Shown piece by piece: positions 48,213 through 58,050 of a stretch of 64,000 bases of DNA. The stretch lies in assembly GCA_002304445.1 (NCBI GenBank), contig NEVA01000001.1, positions 124,001-188,000 on the forward strand, given 5' to 3'. The position numbers were made by a program, and so were the translations under genes. The stretch's first letter is position 1. Each line of letters opens with the position of its first letter. Source of the stretch: Opitutia bacterium Tous-C4FEB. Lineage in GTDB: Bacteria; Verrucomicrobiota; Verrucomicrobiia; Opitutales; Opitutaceae. A model generated the notes under the pieces. That model searched no databases, was not told the origin of the DNA, and worked only from the letters and a program-made list of their open reading frames with translations.

Positions 48213-49709
48213 ATGCCCCGTTCCTCCCACTTTCTAACCTTCGCTCTTTCTCTCTTTCTTGCTTGTTCCGCCACGACCGCTCGCGCCGCCGAGCCCGCTC
48301 CGCCCAACGTCATTCTCATCGTCGTCGACGACATGGGCTACGCCGACATGGGCACGCAGGGCGCCCGGGGCTTCAAGACCCCGCACCTCGACCGCATGGC
48401 CGCCGAGGGCACGCGTTTCACCCAGCACTATGTCGCCCAAGCCGTGTGCACCGCCTCGCGCGCCGCACTCATGACCGGCGTCTACCCCAACCGACTCGGC
48501 ATGCAGGGCGCCTACAACCACACCAGCCGCGACGGCATCGCCGATGCCGAGTGGACCATGCCCGAGATGTTCAAGGCCCGCGGTTACACCACCCTCGGCG
48601 TCGGCAAATGGCACCTCGGCACGCGCCTCAAGTTTCACCCGCTACGCCACGGCTTCGACGAATGGCTCGGCATCCCCTACTCCAACGACAACTCCAAATA
48701 CCACCCGTCGCTCGCGCCGGAAATGCCGCCGCTCCCGCTCTACGACGGTGAAAAAATCATCGAGCTCGATCCCGACCAATCGCAGTTCACCGCCCGCAGC
48801 ACCGCCCGCGCGATCACCTTCATCGAGCGCAACGCCGCCCGACCGTTCTTTGTCTATTTGCCCTACGTGATGCCCCACGTCCCGATCTTCGCCTCGGAAA
48901 AATTCAAGGGCCGCTCCGGCGCCGGTCTCTACGGCGATGTCATGGAAGAACTCGATGCCGCCGTCGGCGATCTGTTCGCCACGCTCAAGCGCCTCGGCCT
49001 CGACGAGAAAACGCTCGTGGTGTTCATCTCCGACAACGGCCCGTTCCTCTCCTACGGCGAACATGCCGGTTCCGCGCTGCCGCTGCGCGAGGGTAAGCTC
49101 ACCGTCTTCGAGGGCGGCGTCCGCGTGCCATGCCTCGCGCGCTGGCCGGGGCGCGTGCCGGCGGGTCGCGTCTCTGCGACGCCCTTCATGGCGCTCGATT
49201 GGTTGCCGACGTTCACCGAGCTCATCGGTGGCAAAGTACCGACGCTCAAGACCGATGGACGCTCGGCCAAAGCCCTGCTCCTCGGCGAGCCCGGCGCCCG
49301 CGCTCCGCACGACGCGATGTTCTTCTACTCCGGCACCGCGTTGCACGCGGTGCGCAGCGGCCCGTGGAAATTGCACTTCGCGCATCCCTACATCACCGTC
49401 GCCGCCGAGCCCGGCCGCGCCGGCAAGCCGTCCAATTTCGGCAAGCTCGCGCCCACCTCCATCACGCAATCTGGAGTCGAAGGCATCGCCACCCGCCACG
49501 GTTACCGCGTCGAACAACTCCCGCTCTCGCTCTACAACCTCGACACCGATCCCAGTGAATCGAAAGACCTCGCCGCCGCTCACCCCGAGGTCGTCGCCCG
49601 CCTGACCGCCGCCGCCGCCGCAATCCGCGTTGAACTCGGCGACTCACTCCAAAAAATCACCGGCACCGCCCTCCGCGCCCCCGGCCTCGATGCCTCCGCC
49701 GGCCCCTAA
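48213..49709 (+). CDS. sulfatase
   Basis: PPNVILIVVDDMGYADMGTQGARGFKTPHLDRMAAEGTRFTQHYVAQAVCTASRAALMTGVYPNRLG (C-x-A-x-R); GVGKWHLG; ISDNGPFLSYGEH. Confidence 0.95.
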   Translation: MPRSSHFLTFALSLFLACSATTARAAEPAPPNVILIVVDDMGYADMGTQGARGFKTPHLDRMAAEGTRFTQHYVAQAVCTASRAALMTGVYPNRLGMQGAYNHTSRDGIADAEWTMPEMFKARGYTTLGVGKWHLGTRLKFHPLRHGFDEWLGIPYSNDNSKYHPSLAPEMPPLPLYDGEKIIELDPDQSQFTARSTARAITFIERNAARPFFVYLPYVMPHVPIFASEKFKGRSGAGLYGDVMEELDAAVGDLFATLKRLGLDEKTLVVFISDNGPFLSYGEHAGSALPLREGKLTVFEGGVRVPCLARWPGRVPAGRVSATPFMALDWLPTFTELIGGKVPTLKTDGRSAKALLLGEPGARAPHDAMFFYSGTALHAVRSGPWKLHFAHPYITVAAEPGRAGKPSNFGKLAPTSITQSGVEGIATRHGYRVEQLPLSLYNLDTDPSESKDLAAAHPEVVARLTAAAAAIRVELGDSLQKITGTALRAPGLDASAGP

Positions 49710-49726
49710 CCTCATTCCCCAAAAAA

Positions 49727-51160
49727 ATGAACCGTCTCTCCGTCGCTCTTTCTCTCCTTCTCCCCTTCTCCGCCTTATTCACCGTCCCGCTCCGCGCCGC
49801 CGCGGCCACTCCGCCCAACATCGTCTTCATCATCTCCGACGACCACGGCTGGACCGATTACGGTTTCATGGGGCATCCCCAGATCGAGACGCCCCACCTC
49901 GATAAACTCGCCGCCCGCAGCGCCGCGTTTCCCCGTGGCTACGTTCCCACCGCGCTTTGCCGCCCGTCGCTCGCGACGTTTCTCAACGGCCTCTACGCCC
50001 ACCAAAATCTCATCACCGGCAACGACCCCGCTCCCCTCGCCGAACCCGCCGCCCCGGCCCCTCCGCCCGCGCCCGGCGCCAAGAAAGCCGGACCCCGCCC
50101 CGAATCCGAAGCCTACCGCGCGCTCCGCGAAAAACTGATCTCAAACTTCTACCGCACGCCCAACCTCGCCCAACTCCTCGCCGCCCGCGGCTACCTCAGC
50201 CACCAATCCGGCAAATGGTGGGAAGGCAGCTATCAACGCGCCGGCTTCACCCACGGCATGACCCGCGGCTTTCCGCAGCCCGGCGGTCGCCACGGCGACG
50301 ACGGTCTCGCCATCGGGCGCGAGGGCCTGAAACCAATTTTTGATTTCATCGATCACGCCACCGCCGAGAAGAAACCGTTCTTCGTCTGGTATGCACCGTT
50401 CCTGCCCCACACGCCGCACACCCCGCCCGAACGCCTGTTTGCGAAATACAAAGCCAAGGGCATCACCTCCGATCCCATCGCCCGCTACTACGCGATGGTC
50501 GAGTGGTTCGATGAAACCTGCGGCCAACTGCTCGAACAGCTCGATGCTCAGGGGCTCTCCAAAAATACCCTCGTCGTCTACGTCGGCGATAACGGCTGGA
50601 TCCAACAACCCAACGGCAACGGTTACGCCCCCCGCTCCAAACAAACCGCCAACGAGGGCGGCGTCCGCCAGCCCACGCTCTTTTCCTGGCCCGGTACGAT
50701 TCAACCCGGCAATCGCGGCGAACAACTCTGCTCCAGCATCGACATTGTCCCGACCGCCCTCGCCGCCGCCGGCCTGCCCGTTCCTAAAAATCTTCCCGGC
50801 ATCAATTTGCTCCCCGTCCTAAAAACCGGCCGCCCCACCCCGCGCGACACGGTCTTCGGCGAGACCTTCGCCCACGACATCCCCAACCTCGACCGTCCCG
50901 CCGACGGTCTCGTCTATCGCTGGGTCATCGAAGGGAAATGGAAACTGCTCCTCACCTACGACGGCCTCGTGAGCGCGCGCTACGCCTCGTCGAATCCCCG
51001 CGACGAAAAGCGTCCGCAGCTCTTCGATCTTCTCGCCGATCCGCACGAAGATAAAAACCTCGCCGCGCAAAATCCCGCCGTCGTCGCCGCCCTCGCCGCC
51101 AAGCTCGACGCGTGGTGGCGTCCCGAGGGCCGCACCGCGCAGACGGTCTGGAAAGAATAA
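49727..51160 (+). CDS. sulfatase-family protein with non-canonical CRPSL motif
   Basis: PPNIVFIISDDHGWTDYGFMGHPQIETPHLDKLAARSAAFPRGYVPTALCRPSLATFLNGLYAHQN; SGKWWEGSYQRAGFTHGMTRG; VGDNGW. Arg of C-x-P-x-R replaced by Leu. Confidence 0.92.
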   Translation: MNRLSVALSLLLPFSALFTVPLRAAAATPPNIVFIISDDHGWTDYGFMGHPQIETPHLDKLAARSAAFPRGYVPTALCRPSLATFLNGLYAHQNLITGNDPAPLAEPAAPAPPPAPGAKKAGPRPESEAYRALREKLISNFYRTPNLAQLLAARGYLSHQSGKWWEGSYQRAGFTHGMTRGFPQPGGRHGDDGLAIGREGLKPIFDFIDHATAEKKPFFVWYAPFLPHTPHTPPERLFAKYKAKGITSDPIARYYAMVEWFDETCGQLLEQLDAQGLSKNTLVVYVGDNGWIQQPNGNGYAPRSKQTANEGGVRQPTLFSWPGTIQPGNRGEQLCSSIDIVPTALAAAGLPVPKNLPGINLLPVLKTGRPTPRDTVFGETFAHDIPNLDRPADGLVYRWVIEGKWKLLLTYDGLVSARYASSNPRDEKRPQLFDLLADPHEDKNLAAQNPAVVAALAAKLDAWWRPEGRTAQTVWKE

Positions 51161-51172
51161 CTCCCCTCTCGA

Positions 51173-52717
51173 ATGAAGTCCTCCTCCCTCTCTCTTTCTC
51201 TCCTTCTCGCCCTCTCGGTCTCCCTCCCCGCCCTCGCCGCCGAAAAACCCAACGTTATCGTCATCATGGCCGACGATCTCGGCTTCGGCGACGTGTCGGC
51301 TTACGGCGGGACCGCTTTTCCGACGCCTAATCTTGACCGCCTTGCCGCCGAGGGCCGGCGATTCACCAGCGGCTACACCACCGCCTCAACCTGCACGCCC
51401 ACGCGCTATTCGTTCCTCACCGGCAACTACGCCTTCCGCCGCAAGGGCACCGGGATCGCCCCGCCCAACGGGCACATGGTCGTCCCGCCCGACGCCGTCA
51501 CCATCGCCGACCTCGCCAAAACCGCCGGCTACACCACCGCCGTCATCGGCAAATGGCACCTCGGCCTCGGCGCCGAGGGCAAGGGCCCCAATTGGAACGG
51601 CGCCATCGCTCCCGGCCCGCGCGAGATCGGCTTCGATTACAACTTTCTCCTGCCCACCACCAACGACCGCGTTCCGCAGGTCTACGTCGAAAACGACCGC
51701 GTGCTGAACCTCGACCCCAAAGACCCGCTCTGGGTCGGCGACAAGGCTCCGGCCGGCGATCACCCCACCGGCATCACCCACCGCTCCACGCTGAGAATGG
51801 ACTGGTCCCACGGCCACAACGCCACGATCCACAACGGCATTTCCCGCATCGGATTCTACACCGGCGGCCACACCGCGCGCTTCCGGGATGAGGATCTCGC
51901 CGACAAATGGGCCGAGAAATCCAACACGTGGATCGAGGCCAACCGCGCCGCGCCCTTCTTTCTGTTCCTCGCGTCGCATGATCCCCACGTGCCCCGCATG
52001 CCGCACGAGCGTTTTCAGGGCAAAAGCGGCCTCGGCTTCCGGGCCGATGCGATCCTCCAGTTCGACTGGCAGGTGGGCGAGGTCATGAAAACCCTCGACC
52101 GCCTCGGTCTGGCCGAAAAGACCCTCGTCATCGTCTGCTCCGACAACGGCCCCGTGATGGACGACGGTTATCAGGACTCCGCCCTCGAAAAACTCGGCAG
52201 CCACCGCGCCGGCGGACCATTTCGCGGCGGCAAGTATTCCGTCTTCGAGGGCGGCACGCGCACACCGTTCATCGCGCGCTGGAAGGGCACGATCCAGCCC
52301 GCCGTGTCGGACGAGATCGTCAGCACCATCGATCTCGCGGCGAGCTTCGCGGCGTTGACCGGCACGCCGTTGCCCGAGGGCGCGTGTCTCGACAGCATCG
52401 ATGTCTCCGGCGCGCTGCTCGGTCGTTCCGGTGCCCGCGGCCGCGACCAGCTCGTGCAGCAGGACAACGGTGGCACCGGCAACTACGGCTTCCGCGTCGG
52501 CTCGTGGAAACTCGTCCGCTACGACACCAAATCTGCCCGTAACGTCGTCATCGAAAAGACGCTCGCCAACACCCCCGTGCCCCAATTCCAACTCTTCGAT
52601 CTCGCAACTGATCCCGGCGAAAAGCACGACCTCGCTGCCGCACAACCCGAGCGCCTCGAACAACTGAAGTCCCGCCTCACCGCCCTCATCGCCGCCGGCC
52701 GCACCCGCTCCCCATGA
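51173..52717 (+). CDS. sulfatase
   Basis: [85 protein letters not shown]. Confidence 0.95.
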   Translation: MKSSSLSLSLLLALSVSLPALAAEKPNVIVIMADDLGFGDVSAYGGTAFPTPNLDRLAAEGRRFTSGYTTASTCTPTRYSFLTGNYAFRRKGTGIAPPNGHMVVPPDAVTIADLAKTAGYTTAVIGKWHLGLGAEGKGPNWNGAIAPGPREIGFDYNFLLPTTNDRVPQVYVENDRVLNLDPKDPLWVGDKAPAGDHPTGITHRSTLRMDWSHGHNATIHNGISRIGFYTGGHTARFRDEDLADKWAEKSNTWIEANRAAPFFLFLASHDPHVPRMPHERFQGKSGLGFRADAILQFDWQVGEVMKTLDRLGLAEKTLVIVCSDNGPVMDDGYQDSALEKLGSHRAGGPFRGGKYSVFEGGTRTPFIARWKGTIQPAVSDEIVSTIDLAASFAALTGTPLPEGACLDSIDVSGALLGRSGARGRDQLVQQDNGGTGNYGFRVGSWKLVRYDTKSARNVVIEKTLANTPVPQFQLFDLATDPGEKHDLAAAQPERLEQLKSRLTALIAAGRTRSP

Positions 52718-54201
52718 CGCCCCGCTCTTCTTTTTCCCGTCTCGCCGTCTCTCTTTCCCTGCTTCTCCCCGTCTTCGTTTCCGTCTCCGCCACCCGCGCC
52801 GCCCCGCCTCCGCCACACATCATTTTCGTCATGGCCGACGACATGGGCTGGGGCCAGACCGGCTATCGCGGCCACCCGATCCTCAAAACGCCGCACCTCG
52901 ATGCGATGGCGGCAAACGGTCTGCGCCTTGAGCGCTTCTACGCCGGCGGACCGGTGTGCTCACCCACCCGTGCCGCCGTGCTCACCGGCCGCTCCCCCGA
53001 TCGCACCGGCGTGTTGCAGCACGGATACGCCCTCCGCCTGCAGGAGAAAACCATCGCCCAAGCGCTCAAGGGCGCGGGCTACGTCACGGGGCATTTTGGC
53101 AAGTGGCACCTCAACGGTCATCGCGGTCCCGGGGTCCCGATTCTTGCCGGCGACGACTACCATCCGGGTAAATTCGGCTTCGACGAGTGGGTCTCGGTTT
53201 CAAATTTTTTCGACCTCAATCCCCTGCTGAGTCGCAGGGGCAAAATCGAGGCGTTCAAGGGCGACTCCTCCGAAATCGCTATCACCGAGGCCGTCAAATT
53301 CTTGGAACAGCATCGCGCCGGCGGACGCCCGATGTTTGCCGTCATCTGGTCCGGCTCGCCGCATAGTCCCTTCAAAGCCGCCCCCGCCGACAAGGCGGCA
53401 TTCGTCGGGCTCGACGAGAATTCCGCCAATCACCACGGCGAACTCGTCGCGCTGGACCGCAGCCTCGGCACGCTGCGTCAAAAACTCCGCGACCTCGGTC
53501 TCGCGGAAAACACGCTCCTTGTTTTTTGCAGCGACAACGGCGGTCTGCCCGCGATCAAACCTTCCACCGTCGGCAATCTCCGCGGCTTCAAAGGCAGTCT
53601 CTTCGAAGGCGGTCTTCGCGTGCCCGGTGTCATCGAGTGGCCCGCCGTCATCCGGCCTCGCGTGACCGACACGCCCGCGTCCGTCATGGACTTGTTTCCC
53701 ACCATCGCCGACATCGTCGGCCTGCCCGCCCGCACATTGATCCAACCTTCCGATGGTCACAGCCTCCGGCCGCTCTTCGCGCGCGAGACCGGGGCGCGCA
53801 ACCGCCCCATCGGATTCCGTTTCGAAAAGAAACGGGCGTTCATCGACGACCGCTTCAAGTTGTCTACCGAGAATCTTGAGTCCGGGAAATTTGAACTGTT
53901 CGACCTCATCGCCGACCCCCGGGAAACCCGCGATGTCACCGCCGAAAACCCCGCCGTCGCGCAACGCCTCCGCGAACAATTTCTCGCTTGGAACGCCGGC
54001 GTAGACGCCAGCTTTGCCGGCAAGGATTACCCCGAGGGCCGGTTGGTCCCGGCCGATCCCACGCCGATCGCGTGGAACCGCGTCCCCGCCTACCAGCCCT
54101 ACTTGGCCACCTGGAAAGACCGCTGGGAATACGCGGGCGTGCTCAAGGCCGCCCCCAAGACCGACCTAGCCCAACCAAGCCCCAGCCCCTCGACCCCATA
54201 A
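52714..54201 (+). CDS. sulfatase
   Basis: PPHIIFVMADDMGWGQTGYRGHPILKTPHLDAMAANGLRLERFYAGGPVCSPTRAAVLTGRSPDR; HFGKWHLNG; SDNGGLPAI. ATGA overlap with the previous gene. Confidence 0.95.
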   Translation: MTPRSSFSRLAVSLSLLLPVFVSVSATRAAPPPPHIIFVMADDMGWGQTGYRGHPILKTPHLDAMAANGLRLERFYAGGPVCSPTRAAVLTGRSPDRTGVLQHGYALRLQEKTIAQALKGAGYVTGHFGKWHLNGHRGPGVPILAGDDYHPGKFGFDEWVSVSNFFDLNPLLSRRGKIEAFKGDSSEIAITEAVKFLEQHRAGGRPMFAVIWSGSPHSPFKAAPADKAAFVGLDENSANHHGELVALDRSLGTLRQKLRDLGLAENTLLVFCSDNGGLPAIKPSTVGNLRGFKGSLFEGGLRVPGVIEWPAVIRPRVTDTPASVMDLFPTIADIVGLPARTLIQPSDGHSLRPLFARETGARNRPIGFRFEKKRAFIDDRFKLSTENLESGKFELFDLIADPRETRDVTAENPAVAQRLREQFLAWNAGVDASFAGKDYPEGRLVPADPTPIAWNRVPAYQPYLATWKDRWEYAGVLKAAPKTDLAQPSPSPSTP

Positions 54202-54273
54202 ATCGCCTTCGACTTGCGTTCGCCCGTTCAGTCGCCTGCTGCCGACTCGTCCGCGCACCGCTACTTCCAGCCC

Positions 54274-55680
54274 ATGAGGTTTCTCCTCCTTCGCTCTATT
54301 GCTCTCGGCTTGTGCCTCTGGGTCCCTCGCGCGCTCGCCGAAACGGCAAAGCCCAACCTCATCATCATCCTCGCCGACGATCTTGGCTGGGCCGATCTCA
54401 GTTGTTACGGGAACACTTTTAACGAAACGCCCCACCTCGACCGCCTAGCGCGCGAGGGCCTCCGCTTCACACAATTCTACGCCGGTCCCGTCTGCTCGCC
54501 GACGCGCACGAATCTTCAGAGCGGCCAGGACCAAGCGCGCTTCGGCATCACGCAACACATACCCGGCCATCGCCGGCCATATGCGCGACTCACCGATCCG
54601 GTTGTGCCCGGCCAGCTCCCGCTCGAGGTCGAGACCTTGGCCGAGCGCCTCGGCGCGTCCGGCTACCGCACCGGTTACTTTGGCAAATGGCATCTCGGCG
54701 GCGCCGGCTTCAGCCCCGCGCAACAAGGTTGGCAAACTGTGCACGAAACTCAGGGCCACACCCAGTCCGCCACGGCCGACCGTCCCGCGCCACAACGCAC
54801 TGCGGAATACCTCACCGACCGCGCCGTCAATTTCATCGCCCAACGAAGCACTCAACCTTTTCTCCTTCAGGTCTCCCACTACGCCGTCCACATCCCGCTC
54901 TCCACGACGCCCGAGTTAGAGAGAAAATTCTCCGCCAAGTCCAAAATGCCCGGCTACCCTTGCAACCCGCTCTACGCCGGCCTCCTCGCCGAACTCGACG
55001 CCTCGGTCGGCCGTATAGCTGCCGCCGTCGACGCGGCCGGCCTCGCCGAGAACACGCTCATCGTTTTCCTCTCCGACAACGGCGGCCTCGAGACCGAACA
55101 GAGCGGCCGTATCGTCACCTCAAACCGACCTCTCCGCGGCGAAAAAGGCTCACTCTACGAGGGCGGCATCCGCATTCCCGCGATCGCACGCTGGCCCGGC
55201 ACCATCCCCGCCGGACGCGAATCCGCCACGCCCGCGATCACTACCGATGTCTACCCGACCTTCGTCGAAATCGGCCGCGCCACGTTGCCAACTACGCAAC
55301 CGCAGGACGGCGTGAGTCTCGCCGCCGTGCTGCGCGATCCCACCACGCCACTCGCCCGCGACACGCTGCACTGGCACCTGCCGCACTACCACCACAGCAC
55401 ACCCGCCAGCTCAATCCGCCGCGGCGATTGGAAGCTCATCGAATTCTTCGAGGACGGTGTCCTCGAACTCTACGACCTAGCCGCTGACCCGTCGGAGCGC
55501 ACCAACCTCGCAACTCGAGAGCCCGCCCGCGCCCGCGAACTCCGCGCAGCCCTCGCCGCATGGCGCACCCGCGTCGGCGCCCGTCTGCCCCAACCCAATC
55601 CCCTTTACGACCCCGCTCGCGCGACCGAGCTCGCCGGAGCCCGCACGGGAGAACAGAAAACGAAAGCCCAGCAGCCTTAG
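54274..55680 (+). CDS. sulfatase
   Basis: [86 protein letters not shown]. Confidence 0.95.
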   Translation: MRFLLLRSIALGLCLWVPRALAETAKPNLIIILADDLGWADLSCYGNTFNETPHLDRLAREGLRFTQFYAGPVCSPTRTNLQSGQDQARFGITQHIPGHRRPYARLTDPVVPGQLPLEVETLAERLGASGYRTGYFGKWHLGGAGFSPAQQGWQTVHETQGHTQSATADRPAPQRTAEYLTDRAVNFIAQRSTQPFLLQVSHYAVHIPLSTTPELERKFSAKSKMPGYPCNPLYAGLLAELDASVGRIAAAVDAAGLAENTLIVFLSDNGGLETEQSGRIVTSNRPLRGEKGSLYEGGIRIPAIARWPGTIPAGRESATPAITTDVYPTFVEIGRATLPTTQPQDGVSLAAVLRDPTTPLARDTLHWHLPHYHHSTPASSIRRGDWKLIEFFEDGVLELYDLAADPSERTNLATREPARARELRAALAAWRTRVGARLPQPNPLYDPARATELAGARTGEQKTKAQQP

Positions 55681-55699
55681 GCCTCCACCCTCTACCGCA

Positions 55700-56518
55700 A
55701 TGACTCGCCTCAGTCTCTCCTCCTTCCTGTCCTTCGCTCGATCCCTTTCGCTTTCTCTTTCCCTCCTTCCCTCCGTCGTCACATCCGCCGCCGCGGAAAA
55801 AATTCCCCCACTTCCCGGCGAGACGTTTTCCGTCTCCGGTCGCCCCGCTTTCCTCATCGCCGCCCCGGCCGGCCCCACCCCCACCGCGCCACGCCCGTGG
55901 GTCTGGTATGCGCCGACCCTTGAAAAATATCCGGGCAAGGAAGAGCTCTGGCTGATCTCCCAACTTCTCACCGCCGGCATTTCCATCGCCGGAATCGACG
56001 TCGGCGAATCCTTCGGGAGTCCCGCCGGCCGCGCGTTGTTCACCGCCCTCCACACCGAGCTCACGCGCACGCGCGGTTACTCCAACAAACCGCTCCTGCT
56101 CGGTCGCAGTCGCGGCGGCCTCATGTTGCTGGCGTGGGCGGCCGAGCACCCTGAAAAAGTCGGGGCCTTCGCCGGCATCTATCCCGTGGTCAACCTCACG
56201 AGTTACCCCGGGCTTGACCAAGCCGCGCCGGCCTACGCGTTGACCGCGGCCGAACTCGCTGCGCAGCTCACCGCGCACAACCCCGTCGATCGCCTCGCCT
56301 CACTCGCCGCCGCCCATATCCCGCTCTTCGCGATTCACGGCGACCGCGACACCTTGGTGCCCATCGACGCCAACTCGGCTCTTCTTAAGTCCCGCTACAC
56401 CGCGCTCGGCGGCGACATGAAACTCATCATCGCCGAGGGTCAGGGCCACAACCTCTGGCCCGGCTTCTTCGAAAACCCCGCCCTGCTCGCCTTCCTTATC
56501 GCCCACGCGCGCCCGTAA
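55700..56518 (+). CDS. secreted alpha/beta-hydrolase (esterase-like)
   Basis: Signal peptide; nucleophile-elbow-like LLLGRSRGGLMLLAWAAEHPEKVGAFAGIYPVV; acid loop IHGDRDTLVP; His in EGQGHNLW. Confidence 0.8.
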   Translation: MTRLSLSSFLSFARSLSLSLSLLPSVVTSAAAEKIPPLPGETFSVSGRPAFLIAAPAGPTPTAPRPWVWYAPTLEKYPGKEELWLISQLLTAGISIAGIDVGESFGSPAGRALFTALHTELTRTRGYSNKPLLLGRSRGGLMLLAWAAEHPEKVGAFAGIYPVVNLTSYPGLDQAAPAYALTAAELAAQLTAHNPVDRLASLAAAHIPLFAIHGDRDTLVPIDANSALLKSRYTALGGDMKLIIAEGQGHNLWPGFFENPALLAFLIAHARP

Positions 56519-56530
56519 CTCTTCTTCCCC

Positions 56531-58030
56531 ATGCACCGTCGCCCTCCTCTCGCCTTCGTTCTTTCCCTGCTTCTCTCCCTCTCCGCCTTTGCCGCCGCCA
56601 CTGTTGGGACCCCGAACATCGTCCTCCTCATGGGCGACGACCACGGCTGGGATGAAACCGGCTACAACGGCCACCCCTACTTGAAGACACCCGTACTCGA
56701 CGAGATGGCGCGCACCGGCCTCCGGCTCGACCGCTTCTACTCCGGCGGCGCGAGTTGTTCACCCACTCGGGCCACCGTCATGAACGGCCGCCACCACCAC
56801 CGCTCCGGCACCTTTGCCCCCGGCTGGTCAACGCGGCCGCAGGAAATCACGGTCGCCCAACTCCTGCGCGACGCCGGTTACGCCACCGGGCATTTCGGCA
56901 AATGGCATCTCGGCCCCGTAAAGGCCTCATCGCCGACCAACCCCGGCACCATGGGCTTCGACACGTGGCTCTCGCACGATAACTTTTTCGAACTCGATCC
57001 CTCCTTCTCCCGCAACGGCGGCCCGCCCCAAGTCATCAAGGGCGAGAGCTCCGAGATCATTATCGCCGAAGCGATTCGTCACATCGACGCCTCCCGCCGC
57101 GCCGGTAAACCGTTCTTCATCGTCGTGTGGTTCGGTTCACCGCACGAACCGTATCAAGCGCTCCCCAAAGATCTCGCGCTCTACGACGATCTCCCCGCGA
57201 CCTTTGGAAACCGTCAGGTAAAGCTCACCTCCAACACCACAGGTCGCAACACCACGCGCCTCCAGCGCGATGTGCTCCGCGAGCGTTTCGCCGAGATCAC
57301 CGCGATGGACCGTTCCATCGGCCAACTCCGCGACCATCTCGGCCGCACCGGCCTCCGCGCCAACACGTTGCTTTGGTATTGCGGCGACAACGGCACCCCC
57401 GAAGAAGCCGTCGCCACCGTCCCGTTCCGCGCCCAAAAAGGCTCCCTTTACGAGGGCGGCATTCGCGTCCCCGGCGTGATCGAGTGGCCGGAAAAAATCT
57501 CCCGTGGCCGCATCACCGAGGTCAACGCCGTCACCAGTGACATCTTGCCCACGCTCTGTGACCTCGCCGGCCGCCCGCTCCCTCAGCGCCCCCTCGACGG
57601 CCTGTCCCTCCGCGCGCTCCTCGACGGCACCATCACCGAACGCGCCGCGCCGATCTGTTTTTGGGATGATCCGATCGCGCGCCATCCCGGCGCGAAACCC
57701 TACCTCGATCCCGAGCTGCAAAAAGGCACCACCCCGCTGGTGAAACTCGACCGCGGCGGCTCTGCCACCCGCGATTTCCAAAACTTCCAGCACCGCGAAA
57801 TCCTCCCGCAAGACTTCGCCGGTCCACGCGCCGTCGTGGACAACCGCTACAAACTCGTCGTCGACGGCACCAAAGACAGCGGCCGCGAGCTCTTCGATCT
57901 CCGCGCCGATCCCGCCGAGAAAAATAACATCATCGCAGCACACCCGGCCGAAGCCGAAAAACTCGCCGCCATCCTGCAAACGTGGCAGCGCTCCGTCCTC
58001 GAAAGCCTCACTGGCGCCGACTACCGCTGA
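56531..58030 (+). CDS. sulfatase (same subfamily as the 52714-54201 gene)
   Basis: TPNIVLLMGDDHGWDETGYNGHPYLKTPVLDEMARTGLRLDRFYSGGASCSPTRATVMNGRHHHRSG; HFGKWHLG; CGDNGTPEE. Confidence 0.95.
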   Translation: MHRRPPLAFVLSLLLSLSAFAAATVGTPNIVLLMGDDHGWDETGYNGHPYLKTPVLDEMARTGLRLDRFYSGGASCSPTRATVMNGRHHHRSGTFAPGWSTRPQEITVAQLLRDAGYATGHFGKWHLGPVKASSPTNPGTMGFDTWLSHDNFFELDPSFSRNGGPPQVIKGESSEIIIAEAIRHIDASRRAGKPFFIVVWFGSPHEPYQALPKDLALYDDLPATFGNRQVKLTSNTTGRNTTRLQRDVLRERFAEITAMDRSIGQLRDHLGRTGLRANTLLWYCGDNGTPEEAVATVPFRAQKGSLYEGGIRVPGVIEWPEKISRGRITEVNAVTSDILPTLCDLAGRPLPQRPLDGLSLRALLDGTITERAAPICFWDDPIARHPGAKPYLDPELQKGTTPLVKLDRGGSATRDFQNFQHREILPQDFAGPRAVVDNRYKLVVDGTKDSGRELFDLRADPAEKNNIIAAHPAEAEKLAAILQTWQRSVLESLTGADYR

Positions 58031-58050
58031 CCACTCCCGCCGCATTTCCC

